DNA of 64,000 bases from positions 62,001-126,000 of the forward strand of contig NZ_BMND01000007.1 of NCBI RefSeq assembly GCF_014646275.1. The letters are read 5' to 3'. The translations under genes and the position numbers were made by a program. Below the pieces are notes generated by a model. It was not told the DNA's origin. It worked only from the letters and a program-made list of their open reading frames with translations, and did no database searches. Origin of the DNA: Streptomyces kronopolitis. Its GTDB lineage: Bacteria > Actinomycetota > Actinomycetes > Streptomycetales > Streptomycetaceae. Shown piece by piece: positions 55,027 through 62,901 of the stretch; position 1 is the stretch's first letter; the number at the start of each line of letters is the position of its first letter.

Positions 55027-55412
55027 CTACAACTGAATCCCCGTGACCTGCGGAAAGATCGCCACCAGGCTAGCGCCGGCGAGGCCATCGCCACACCGTC
55101 GCCACACCGAGGCCCCGCAGGCTCACCCTGATGGCGCCCTTCAAGGCCCATGAGGCGCGGTCCGCAGACCTCTCCTGCACGGGGACGTGGCGAGCCCGGG
55201 CTCCCGTACGGGGGACCGGCAGAGCGAACTCTTCGACGAGCTGAACCGGCGGAACGCTTCCGTGACTTGGCTAACGGTCACGGACAGCAATGGCCACCCG
55301 GGTGGGGCAAGGCTCTCGGACCCGGGGGGGCCAGGCTCACGCGCGACCAGGTCAGTGAGCGGACACTTGACCTTCACAAGAGCAGGCCCGGCCGCTCCAT
55401 CCCCAGGGAACG
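55027..55412. other. 386-bp remnant DNA after the tRNA
   Basis: No intact gene. Contains TCGCCACACC twice (around 55088-55110). Short frames look like scrambled pieces of an integrase-type gene whose better-preserved part follows at 55413. No second copy of the tRNA 3' end was noticed in the window. Confidence 0.4.
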
Positions 55413-55720
55413 GTGCGCCGGGCGTACGCGCCGAAGACGGACGACGAGGTGTTCCTCGAACCCGAGGCGTACGCCCTGCTGCGGGCGCAAAAGAGGTCGA
55501 CGCTCCGCGTGCAGCGAGCGTGGAAGCGGCGGGGCGAGGGCGGGACGTTCCTCGGCGCCCCGAAGACGAAGAAGTCACGGCGGACCCTGGTCCTCACGCC
55601 TGATCAGGTTCAGCTGTTCCAGCGGCGCTGCCTGGGCAAGAATCCGTCAGACCTCGTCTTCACGGCCCCTGAAGGGGGCGCCTGGCACTCCAGGGTGTCC
55701 CACGCCCACATGGGAGTTCG
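55413..55720 (+). pseudogene. Tyrosine recombinase (integrase) remnant
   Basis: The frame from 55413 reads EVFLEPEAYALLRAQKRSTL, then GAPKTKKSRRTLVLTPDQVQ and KNPSDLVFTAPEGGAW. This matches the middle of the catalytic domain of phage/ICE tyrosine integrases, where the PKT..SRRT.. strand precedes the first box. The catalytic Arg box and the C-terminal HxxR and Tyr are missing or out of frame, so it is broken. Its place right after a tRNA gene fits an old tRNA-targeted integration. Confidence 0.6.
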
Positions 55721-55924
55721 AGCCCGACGGCTTCACGACGCGGGCCGCCGAGTTCCACACCGAGTTCCGCCCTCACGGCAGCACCGAGGCACATGCTCGG
55801 GGAGTCACCAGGTCGGCCGTTGTTCGGGCGTTCGAACAGGCTCGCGCGGAGGCTTTGGTGGTGTGCCATGCACCCCCGACTCCGTCCTGACGATTCGCCA
55901 GCATAGAGGTCGTGGTGGCCGTCC

Positions 55925-56905
55925 TCAGTCCGTGCGCGGGGCTGCCGGTGACGAGACAGGACCCCGCGACGTCGAGTGGGTGAAGGTGCGGCGATAGGCG
56001 GTGGGGGTGGTGTCCAGCGTGCGCCGGAAGTGCAGCCGCAGGTTGGCTGCCGTGCCCAGCCCGCAGTCCCGCGCCACCTGATCCACGGAGAGGTCCGTGG
56101 TTTCCAGCAGTTCCCGTGCCCTGCCGAGCCGCGCGTTGAGTACCCACTGCAACGGGGTCGTGCCCGTCTCCTCGGTGAAACGGCGCATGAAGGTGCGTTG
56201 CGAGAGGCCCGCGTGCCGGGCAAGCACGCGCAGCGTGAGCGGTTCGCCGAGCCGGTGCAGGGCCCAACCACGGGTACCGGACAGCGACGCCTCGCCTGCC
56301 ACCGCGACGGGAGCCGGCACGTACTGGGCCTGCCCGCCGTCGCGGTGCGGGGCCGCGACGAGACCGCGGGCGATCCGGTTGGCCACCTCCGCGCCCAGGT
56401 CGCGGCGCACGATATGCAGGCACAGGTCGATGCCGCAGCACACCCCGGCCGAGGTGAGCACGTCGCCCTCGTCGACGTAGAGCACGTCGCGGTCGACCGT
56501 GACGGCCGGGAATTCCCGCTCGAAGTCGTCGATGTGCTTCCAGTGGGTCGTGGCGTGCAGCCCGTCCAGTACGCCCGCCGCGGCCAGCGCGAAGGCGCCC
56601 GTGCAGATCGACACCACACGCCGGCCTCGGTCGCGGGCTTCGGCCAGTGTGTCGAGCACGGCGTCCGGCAACGAGAGGACCGGTTCGAACCCCGGCACGA
56701 TCACGGTGTCGGCGGTGCGCACCTGCTCCAGGCCTCCCTCGGCGAGCAGTGCGAAACCCGCGGTGGTGGCCACCTTCGTGTCCAACGCGCACAGGGTCAT
56801 CTCGTAGGGGGTTTCCGGCCGGGTGGTGAAGATCTGCGTCGGGATCGCCAGGTCGAGCGGGGTGACCCCGTCCAACGCCAGGACCGCGACTCGATGGGCT
56901 GCCAT
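55925..56905 (-). CDS. GlxA-family AraC-type transcriptional regulator
   Basis: 326 residues, ATG 56903-56905. N-terminal DJ-1/PfpI amidotransferase-like domain (VAVLALDGVTPLDLAIPTQI; RRVVSICTGAFALAAAGVLD, with the nucleophile-elbow Cys) and a C-terminal AraC double helix-turn-helix (LARHAGLSQRTFMRRFTEET; VARDCGLGTAANLRLHFRRT). GlxA regulators usually activate or repress a neighbouring catabolic gene; the divergent HD-hydrolase/RidA pair 71 bp away is the obvious target. Confidence 0.9.
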   Translation of the reverse strand: MAAHRVAVLALDGVTPLDLAIPTQIFTTRPETPYEMTLCALDTKVATTAGFALLAEGGLEQVRTADTVIVPGFEPVLSLPDAVLDTLAEARDRGRRVVSICTGAFALAAAGVLDGLHATTHWKHIDDFEREFPAVTVDRDVLYVDEGDVLTSAGVCCGIDLCLHIVRRDLGAEVANRIARGLVAAPHRDGGQAQYVPAPVAVAGEASLSGTRGWALHRLGEPLTLRVLARHAGLSQRTFMRRFTEETGTTPLQWVLNARLGRARELLETTDLSVDQVARDCGLGTAANLRLHFRRTLDTTPTAYRRTFTHSTSRGPVSSPAAPRTD

Positions 56906-56976
56906 GGCAAGATTCTAACGAGGTAAGGCATTATTGCCTCTCGCCAGGTCAGGGCGGTCGCGGCCAGGCTGAGGAC

Positions 56977-57651
56977 ATGACCGGACCTACACGCGAGGCG
57001 ACCGCCGACCCGATCGCGCTGCCCAGCACACCCCTTGCCGACGCCGTCACGAACCTCATCCGGCCGGTGGAAACGCCGTCCGTCTTCAACCACAGCATCC
57101 GCAGCTACCTCTTCGCCCGGCTGGTCGCCGGCCGCCTCGGCCTGGCCGTCGGCCACGACTACCGGGACGACCTGTTGTTCGCCGCGTGCGCGATGCACGA
57201 CCTCGGCCTGGCGTCGGACGGCCCGCACCGGCAGCGCTTCGAGGTCGAAGGCGCCGACCGGGCCGCCGAATTCCTCATCCAAGAGGGGATGTCCACGGCC
57301 GACGCCGACCAGGTCTGGCAGGCGATCGCCCTGCACACCTCTCCGGGCATCGCGGAACGCCGCGGCACGCTGTGCGTGCTCGTCCGCGAAGGCGTCGCCC
57401 TCGACTTCGGAGGCCCGGCGGGCGCCGACCACCTCGACGCGGTCACCGATGAGCAGGCCGACGCCATGCACGCCGCCTATCCACGGCTGGACATGATCCG
57501 TTCACTCACCGACGCGATCGTCGCGCAGGCCGCGAAAGGCCCGAAGAACGCGCCCCGGTACACGACCCCCGGCGAACTCCTGCGCGAACGCCAGACCTTC
57601 GGCCGGACCCGGCTGGAGCACACCGGCCGTTCGTCCCGCTGGGGCGACTGA
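56977..57651 (+). CDS. HD-domain hydrolase (cyanamide-hydratase-like)
   Basis: 224 residues, ATG 56977. Single HD domain: His39 in SVFNHSIRSYLFARLVAGR, His74-Asp75 in FAACAMHDLGLAS, further His in WQAIALHTSPGIAE. The arrangement matches the group annotated as cyanamide hydratase or HD hydrolases of small amides and nitriles. Followed 70 bp later by a RidA gene on the same strand; both divergent from the GlxA-type regulator. The actual substrate is unknown. Confidence 0.85.
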   Translation: MTGPTREATADPIALPSTPLADAVTNLIRPVETPSVFNHSIRSYLFARLVAGRLGLAVGHDYRDDLLFAACAMHDLGLASDGPHRQRFEVEGADRAAEFLIQEGMSTADADQVWQAIALHTSPGIAERRGTLCVLVREGVALDFGGPAGADHLDAVTDEQADAMHAAYPRLDMIRSLTDAIVAQAAKGPKNAPRYTTPGELLRERQTFGRTRLEHTGRSSRWGD

Positions 57652-57721
57652 CTCGACGGGGTCCACGACCCGTCAACAAAGAAGTCAACAGAGGTTCGAC
57701 AAAGAAGAGGAAGCGCCGCAA

Positions 57722-58144
57722 ATGACCGTCCACACCGTCGAGATCCCCGAGAACAACGCGGTCTTCGGGGAGACCACCAACGCCTTCGCAAGCTTCGGCT
57801 ATTCCGCCGCGGTGCGTGCGCACGGCCTCTTGTTCATCGCCGGAACGATCGGCCGCCGCGCCGACGGAACCATCCCGGACACCATCGAGGAGCAGACCGA
57901 AATCGCCGTCCGGAAGATCGAGGAGATCCTCCGGATGGAGAACCTCGACATGTCCGCCCTCGTCGACGTCACCAGTTACCACGTCGACATCCGCCGGCAC
58001 CTGCCCGGATTCATCAAGGCCAAGCAGCACCTCGTCGAAGCGCCCTACCCGACCTGGACGATCATCGGGGTCAGCGGCCTCGCCAGCCCGGGTCTCCTTG
58101 TCGAGGTCCGCGCGACCGCCGCGTATCCCGACGCGTCCCGGTAG
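57722..58144 (+). CDS. RidA/YjgF-family protein
   Basis: 140 residues, ATG 57722 after AGAGGAAG. Trimeric RidA fold: VRAHGLLFIAGTIGRRADGT, IEEQTEIAVRKIEEILRMEN, LVDVTSYHVDIRRHLPGFI, YPTWTIIGVSGLASPGLLVE. The strand that normally carries the catalytic Arg (V-x-V-x-R/LP) reads GLASPGLLVEV, so classic enamine deaminase activity may be absent or altered. Likely co-transcribed with the HD hydrolase and acting on the same unstable nitrogen compound. Confidence 0.87.
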   Translation: MTVHTVEIPENNAVFGETTNAFASFGYSAAVRAHGLLFIAGTIGRRADGTIPDTIEEQTEIAVRKIEEILRMENLDMSALVDVTSYHVDIRRHLPGFIKAKQHLVEAPYPTWTIIGVSGLASPGLLVEVRATAAYPDASR

Positions 58145-58255
58145 ACCGCCGCTCCTGGGCTCGCTCCCGGCCCCAGGAGCCCGTCATAGCGGACGTGGAG
58201 CCCGTCATGGAGATCGTCGGCCCGCCAGGCGTTCGCGACATGGCAGAGAGAGCTG

Positions 58256-58765
58256 TCACCACAGACCAAGCGACCTGCCTGCGGCGATGGCTGCCTCGAT
58301 ACGCGCGAAAACTTCGGGCTCATGCTCTCCGCGTTCGTGGCCGGCGCGGATCGCAGCTGCGATGGCGCGTGACCGTACGGCAGGGCCGCGGAGATCAGCC
58401 AGAGGGCTCCCTGGGTCCTTCCGGCGGGCCAGCCACTCGGCCCGATTTCTCGGCAGGCGTCCCAAGGCGTAGGTGCTCAGGGCGCTGGCAGGAATGGTCG
58501 TCGCAGGTGTGGCAGACGGTGGGGTTGTCGTCGCCCCAGCCGAGACACGGGATCACACCGTGTGCGAGCTGATAGCCGTACAGATGGCCAGGCACGGTGC
58601 CACGTCGGGTGCGGCCGGGGCGGGAAGCCGCACGGAAGCTGGCGTGTCCGCTGCTGGAGATTCCCGCCGTCCAGAACCAGCAGCCGGAGGAACAGCGTTC
58701 ACACGGACGGGCGTTGGATCTCCAATGAGGGAGAACTGTTCGTCAACGGACTCGGACCCGGACCG
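58256..58765 (-). pseudogene. HNH endonuclease, frameshifted and N-terminally truncated
   Basis: Reading leftward, one frame encodes GCWFWTAGISSSGHASFR, GHLYGYQLAHGVIPCLGW and DDNPTVCHTCDDHSCQRPEH with LRLGTPAE, a typical HNH nuclease with its zinc-type Cys pairs. After GTPAE the frame is lost; the continuation NRAEWLARRKDPGSPLADLR to SLGLW is in the next frame and ends at 58256. Removing one A from the AAA run (TTT at 58446-58448) restores a single protein. No start codon is found after the upstream in-frame stop. Either a pseudogene or a sequencing error at the run. Confidence 0.7.
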
Positions 58766-58806
58766 TACCGCAGTGAGCGGGAACAGTCCGGGCCCGAGTC
58801 CGTTTT
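58746..58806 (+). terminator. 17-bp inverted repeat with T-run
   Basis: Arms at 58746-58762 and 58787-58803 match at 16 of 17 positions around a 24-nt loop, followed by TTTT. Strong intrinsic-terminator shape on the plus strand, yet no convincing plus-strand gene precedes it. Confidence 0.6.
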
Positions 58807-59217
58807 GTTAGTGCCACTCGACCCGTTCCGGCCTACTTGAGGTCTTGTCCGAAGGGCAGGTTCAGCATACGAATCGGATTGCCGCGAAGAAGCTTGCACG
58901 CCACGTCGTCGGGCAAGTGGCCGACATGCTCAGCAGCGATCTGCCTGGTGCGGGGTCACGTTGAGCCAATGCGAGGACAGTGCCTCTCGAAGGTGGCGTT
59001 GTTGAGGCCTACGGTTTCGATGGCGTCGCTGCCGTGCGTGTCGGGGAAGAAGCACCGGAAGATCAAAGTATTCTTCACGACTGCATGTCTCGCCAGACAT
59101 CACCATGGCGCTGGTTCTGGTGGCGGGAGCCGTGATCCTACGCGGGGGCATGTGCGCGATGCGGGAGCTGTACTGAGACACAGCGCGCGCCGATTCCGAG
59201 CGATGCAGAGCACATGC
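58807..59217. other. 411-bp degenerate accessory DNA
   Basis: Lower GC than the core; no gene with coherent codon use. A plus-strand fragment ending in MALVLVAGAVILRGGMCAM looks like a relic of a membrane or signal segment. Treated as non-coding remnant. Confidence 0.35.
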
Positions 59218-59270
59218 AAAAAAATCGGCCCCGACTGCCGTCCCGCGGGGGCAGGTTGACGGTCGGGGCC
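59218..59270 (-). terminator. Terminator of the small membrane protein / precursor operon
   Basis: GGCCCCGAC (59227-59235) pairs with GTCGGGGCC (59262-59270); on the minus strand the stem is followed by a T-run (plus-strand A at 59218-59224). Downstream of the operon 59419-60246. Confidence 0.8.
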
Positions 59271-59418
59271 CTTGCGTGAACCTCAGCGGGTCAGGCGGAG
59301 GTTTCAACCGGTCAGGCCGGGCTCGTCGACCAACGCCAACAGGCACTCTGGTGGTACGGAACCCATCGAGCTAAGGGCCGTCCCGTAAGAAGCGGAGTTT
59401 GTAAGGCGCTATACACCT

Positions 59419-59703
59419 TCACCAATTGAGAACTAGGTGAGCCATTTGCCAGACCAGCACGCAGTGTGTGAGTACACAGGCGGACCAACCGCGTGCGCCT
59501 TTCACCCCGTACCGCAGCACCTGTATCCACTCCACCAACGTCAACACTGCCGCGAAGCTCCACATGATCCAAGAGACAACGCGCCAGACCGTGGACAGGT
59601 CGGTCACCATCCCGATGACGGCCACGGGTATGAGTACCAGTAGAGGGATCGCCCAGGTACCTTCCGTAGCGTTACCGGCGGGGGTCTCAGCGGCTTCTTT
59701 CAT
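59419..59703 (-). CDS. Small membrane protein, candidate immunity protein (94 aa)
   Basis: ATG 59701-59703 with AGAGGGG 8 nt upstream. Two to three hydrophobic segments: WAIPLLVLIPVAVIGMVTDL, VSWIMWSFAAVLTLVEWIQV and a C-terminal CVLTHCVLVWQMAHLVLNW. No recognised family. It follows a gene for a secreted precursor with a cationic Trp-rich C-terminus, separated by an 84-nt gap containing a perfect 10-bp hairpin. By position and topology it could protect the producer against that peptide; this is inference. Confidence 0.65.
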   Translation of the reverse strand: MKEAAETPAGNATEGTWAIPLLVLIPVAVIGMVTDLSTVWRVVSWIMWSFAAVLTLVEWIQVLRYGVKGARGWSACVLTHCVLVWQMAHLVLNW

Positions 59704-59734
59704 TGGAAGTCCCCTCTACGTAAGGTTCAACCAC

Positions 59735-59765
59735 CCGGGCCCGCAGCGTGGAGCCGCGGGCCCGG
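59735..59765 (-). promoter_or_regulatory. Intercistronic hairpin in the precursor operon
   Basis: CCGGGCCCGC (59735-59744) pairs perfectly with GCGGGCCCGG (59756-59765) around an 11-nt loop, between the precursor stop and the membrane-protein start. No T-run; a partial terminator or stabiliser that would give more of the first product than of the second. Confidence 0.65.
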
Positions 59766-59787
59766 ACGACTATGCAACTCCGGTCAC

Positions 59788-60246
59788 TCAGTGATTGAAG
59801 TGCCACCAGATGTCGTACAGGGTCAGGCCAGGGCTCAGGCCCTTGATGAGGTACTTGATGTACCAAGGACGACTGTCGACCCAGTTCTTGAAGGTGGCGT
59901 ACTTCCCTCCGACAGCCTTGGTGAAGCCGCCGATCTTCTTCAGGGCGCTCCAAATCTTTCCCCAGTTCGGGGCTGCCAGCGCCTGCGGGCCAGACTTGGA
60001 AGGGGCGGTGTCTGCCGCCCGCTTGAACTCGGCTATTTCGTCGGCAGAGAAGAGCGACAAGAACGCCCTGGCCTCCGGCGCCTTACTTTCGAGCAAGGCC
60101 GCAAGGGACTCCGTCACTTGGGCTTCCTGGGCAGCGGGCAGCCCGGACGACGACATCGTTGCGGCAGTCGCTGCCGGCGCAGCGACACCGATGGCGACCG
60201 CCGCCATCGTCGTGGCTGCGGCTATGCGTAAACGCTCGTGACTCAC
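59788..60246 (-). CDS. Secreted precursor with cationic Trp-rich C-terminus (bacteriocin-like)
   Basis: 152 residues from GTG 60244-60246, chosen for AAGGGGAA 6-7 nt upstream; the frame is open further. Signal peptide to about residue 29 (IAAATTMAAVAIGVAAPAAT). Residues 30-93 are acidic/neutral and helical (ESLAALLESKAPEARAFLSL), like a pro-region. Residues 94-152 are distinct: nine Lys/Arg and two Asp, six Trp (95, 99, 122, 128, 147, 148), no Cys, beginning NWGKIWSALKKIGG and ending LTLYDIWWHFNH. That profile resembles Trp-rich linear bacteriocins such as the aureocin A53 type, but with a Sec signal. No family is recognised. First gene of a two-gene operon. Confidence 0.7.
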   Translation of the reverse strand: MSHERLRIAAATTMAAVAIGVAAPAATAATMSSSGLPAAQEAQVTESLAALLESKAPEARAFLSLFSADEIAEFKRAADTAPSKSGPQALAAPNWGKIWSALKKIGGFTKAVGGKYATFKNWVDSRPWYIKYLIKGLSPGLTLYDIWWHFNH

Positions 60247-60337
60247 GTACAATTCCCCTTGTAGTCCCATGGGGGAAGGGGCATGCGGGATCGCCGGTAG
60301 GCGTCCAAACTTAACGGCCCCCGCGTGTTTCTTCCCC

Positions 60338-60520
60338 CTATTTGCTCCCCGATCGGACGATCCACCCGACCAAGGCGGAGTCATCGTAACGTAAAGAAAT
60401 CGGAAACTTGATCTCTTTTCCGGTGACGAAGATCACAACGCGAGCTAGGCCGTGTTTCGAATGTCCTGGCGCCTTGGGTGTCGGTTCCAGCTCCCTGCTG
60501 TGACGCGTTCTGTCCGCCAT
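60338..60520 (-). CDS. Possible small hypothetical protein (60 aa)
   Basis: ATG 60518-60520, TAG at 60338. Basic N-terminal half, then VVIFVTGKEIKFPISLRYDD and a short WIVRSGSK end. It contains one TTA leucine codon and codon use less GC-rich than core genes. The ribosome site is weak (AAGAG). Lies 91 nt upstream of the precursor gene on the same strand, so it might be the first gene of that transcript. No family recognised. Confidence 0.35.
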   Translation of the reverse strand: MADRTRHSRELEPTPKAPGHSKHGLARVVIFVTGKEIKFPISLRYDDSALVGWIVRSGSK

Positions 60521-60620
60521 GTTGTCGCTCTTGGTGGGTACCTGGGCGCGATGGTCCGCCTGCAGGCTTAGGGCCTGCGCCCCATGCGCACCGTGAACTT
60601 GCTGACTAAGGTCGGCGCCC

Positions 60621-61082
60621 ATGCGAGCTACGGAGATCATTCGCCGCACCACGGCAGAGCGCAGGCGGGACAGCCTGGAGCGGCTTGGCTCAGAGCGCGA
60701 CATGTGGGTGTCGACGGCCCACCCCGACCACGGCCCGCATCAGCTGCCACTGTGGTTTCTGTGGGACGGACAGGCAGTGTGGATGTGTACCGGCGCGAAT
60801 TCTGCGACCGCGCGCAATGTGCGCAAGGAACCGCGCGTACGGCTGGCGCTGCCGGATGCCTTCGACGTGGTGCTGCTGCAAGGGGAGGCAAAATGCTATC
60901 CCGCGCGGGAAGTACCAAAGGATTCCGCAGATGCGTTCGCGGACAAGTTCGGCTGGGATCCGCGTACGGAAGAGACCCCCTTCCTGTACCTGCGCGTGGC
61001 ACCGCGGACTGTGCGTGCCTGGCGCGGAGTACCGGAACTGCGTGGCAGGGTCGTGATGCGGGATGGGGTGTGGCTGGGGTAG
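60621..61082 (+). CDS. Pyridoxamine-5'-phosphate-oxidase-family flavoprotein
   Basis: 153 residues, ATG 60621. Split-barrel FMN/F420-binding fold: MWVSTAHPDHGPHQLPLWFL, AVWMCTGANSATARNVRKEP, RVRLALPDAFDVVLLQGEAK and TPFLYLRVAPRTVRAWRG. The PPOX family includes FMN- and F420-dependent oxidoreductases, many of unknown substrate. Single gene, divergent from the precursor operon. Confidence 0.85.
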   Translation: MRATEIIRRTTAERRRDSLERLGSERDMWVSTAHPDHGPHQLPLWFLWDGQAVWMCTGANSATARNVRKEPRVRLALPDAFDVVLLQGEAKCYPAREVPKDSADAFADKFGWDPRTEETPFLYLRVAPRTVRAWRGVPELRGRVVMRDGVWLG

Positions 61083-61108
61083 CGCGGGGCGTCGTTCGAA
61101 TGCGCTGC

Positions 61109-61222
61109 TCACAGCCACTCGTTGATGGCCGCCATGAGGCGACCATCCTCATAGCGGCCATCGGCGAAGGGCTGTGGCCAGCACGCATCAAGCGCGTCCA
61201 AAACAAGCCCGCAGGCATGGAG
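61109..61222 (-). pseudogene. C-terminal fragment of an unidentified gene
   Basis: An uninterrupted tail reading ACGLVLDALDACWPQPF, then GRYEDGRLMAAINEWL and TGA (61109-61111), preceded in frame by a stop. The composition is protein-like and the ending looks conserved, but no start exists, so it is a truncated gene end. Family not identified. Confidence 0.35.
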
Positions 61223-61228
61223 GTGCTC

Positions 61229-61942
61229 TCACTGCACGGCAGCATTGAGGAAAATCTGCGCCAGCTCGCGGGGCTGGGAGAACATCGGCCAATGGCCGGT
61301 GTCCATCTTGACCAGCCGCCAGCGCTCGCTGTTCAGCAGCTCGGCCACCTCTTCGTCGGTTTCGGCGTCGTCAGGCTCGGCCCCCGGCATCACGCACAGG
61401 ACGTATGTGGCCGGAAGTTCACCGAGCGGCCCCGCCAGCACAGCGGGCTCGGTCAGCGTGGCACCTGGGTGAGGCGTCGAGCCACGTACGAGGCGTGCGA
61501 TCTGCTCATCGGTGAGACCTTCGCCGTCGTAATGAGCAGCTGGCGCGAGCGGCCAAAATCCTCTGTTCTCGGCGATCGATGCCTTCACTGCCGCCCCGCC
61601 GTCCGGCCAGGCGGAGACAAACGACTCGCCGTCAGTGGGAACACTTGAGTCGACGAATATCACGCGGGCCAGTCGGTCACCGATCCGCTCCGCGGCCTGA
61701 CCGACCGGGATGCCCGAGTAGCTGTGACCCACCAGGATTACGTCACGCAGACCCTGGCGTTCTACCTCGGCAACGATGTCCTGGACGTGAGTCGCTTGCC
61801 CCGCCGGTACACCCCGCTTGTCAGCAAGACCGGACAGCGTCAACGGATAGACGCCGTGGCCAGCCGCACGCAGATACGGCACCACCTCGCCCCACGCCCA
61901 CGCCCCGAGCCGTGCACCTGCAACCAGCACGAAATTCCCCAT
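61229..61942 (-). CDS. Alpha/beta hydrolase (salicylate-esterase/hydroxynitrile-lyase-like)
   Basis: 237 residues, ATG 61940-61942. Compact fold without a large lid: FVLVAGARLGAWAWGEVVPY, nucleophile Ser74 in ILVGHSYSGIPVGQ, acid in the region before WRLVKMDTGHWPMFSQP, which holds the catalytic His. Such proteins hydrolyse small esters; many Streptomyces paralogues have unknown substrates. No operon partner. Confidence 0.87.
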   Translation of the reverse strand: MGNFVLVAGARLGAWAWGEVVPYLRAAGHGVYPLTLSGLADKRGVPAGQATHVQDIVAEVERQGLRDVILVGHSYSGIPVGQAAERIGDRLARVIFVDSSVPTDGESFVSAWPDGGAAVKASIAENRGFWPLAPAAHYDGEGLTDEQIARLVRGSTPHPGATLTEPAVLAGPLGELPATYVLCVMPGAEPDDAETDEEVAELLNSERWRLVKMDTGHWPMFSQPRELAQIFLNAAVQ

Positions 61943-62118
61943 GCCCGCACCGTAGCCGGGCAGCCTGACGATCTCCTGGAAAATGCTTTCGATACACGCC
62001 CGAGGAGCTAAAGCGTGGTGGTCCGTGGTGCGGCGAGCCCGCCATCGAGTGGGCAGACTCTGGCGACATCGGGGTCTGCCCGCGCACTTCGCCTCCGCTG
62101 ACCTCAGGGAAGCGCATC

Positions 62119-62901
62119 ATGGCTTACATGTTGAACTACGACCTTGCCGTCCCCGAGGTGGATGACGCCGGTGTCCTGGCCGCGCTGGTGGCTGAGGGTG
62201 ATGATCTCGACGTCCTGGTCACGGAGTTGCACGACTGGTCCTTACCGACACCGGCACCGGGCTGGACGGTCGCCCACCAGATAGCCCATCTCGCGTGGTC
62301 GGACGCAAACGCACTCAGCGCCCTACGCGCTCCGGACGCGTTCAGCGCCGAGCTTGGGCGGGCGGAAGCCGAAGGCGGCGGGTATGCCGACAAGGCCGCC
62401 GCTGCGGGAGCGGTCAAACCGCGGTCGCTACTTCTGGACGAGTGGCGGGCCGGTCGAGCGGAACTGGCGGCGGCGCTGCTCGATACGCCATGGGACCACG
62501 CCTTCCCCTGGTATATGTCGAAGGTGACCCCGGCCCTGATGGTGCCCCTTCGTCTGATGGAAACCTGGGCACACGGACAGGATGTCTTCGATGCTGCGGG
62601 CGTGGCGCACCGCCCGACGGATCGACTGCAGCACGTGGCCTCGCTGGGGGTGTTGGGACGGGCGCTGTCCTTCGCCGCCGTCGGACTGCCTGAGCCGGCG
62701 GCCCCCTTCCGCGTCGAGCTGACAGCATCTGACGGGCAGACGTGGGTGTGGGGGCCCGAGGCTGCCGCGCAACGGGTACAGGGCAGCGCCATGGACTTCT
62801 GCCTGTGTGTCACCCGGCGTCGCCCCTGGTCCGAGACCGACTTGACGGCGACCGGCGAGGACGCACAGAAGTGGCTGGAGGTGGCCCGCGTCTTCCTCTG
62901 A
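62119..62901 (+). CDS. TIGR03084-family metal-binding protein (DinB/MDMPI-like)
   Basis: 260 residues, ATG 62119. N-terminal DinB-like bundle with PAPGWTVAHQIAHLAWSDAN and RLMETWAHGQDVFDAAGV supplying metal-binding His residues; the C-terminal SCP2-like part begins around 190 (FRVELTASDGQTWVWGPEAA). Actinobacterial family of unknown, possibly mycothiol-related function. Codon 42 is TTA (62242-62244), suggesting bldA-dependent translation. Single gene within remnant DNA. Confidence 0.85.
   Translation: MAYMLNYDLAVPEVDDAGVLAALVAEGDDLDVLVTELHDWSLPTPAPGWTVAHQIAHLAWSDANALSALRAPDAFSAELGRAEAEGGGYADKAAAAGAVKPRSLLLDEWRAGRAELAAALLDTPWDHAFPWYMSKVTPALMVPLRLMETWAHGQDVFDAAGVAHRPTDRLQHVASLGVLGRALSFAAVGLPEPAAPFRVELTASDGQTWVWGPEAAAQRVQGSAMDFCLCVTRRRPWSETDLTATGEDAQKWLEVARVFL

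Noticed and set aside
58195..58572. 125-residue plus-strand frame opposite the HNH remnant
   Set aside because: The opposite strand carries recognisable HNH motifs in this stretch, so this is a shadow.
58837..59259. 140-residue plus-strand frame in the right-end island
   Set aside because: Composition and codon pattern are not coherent and no domain is seen; better explained as remnant DNA.
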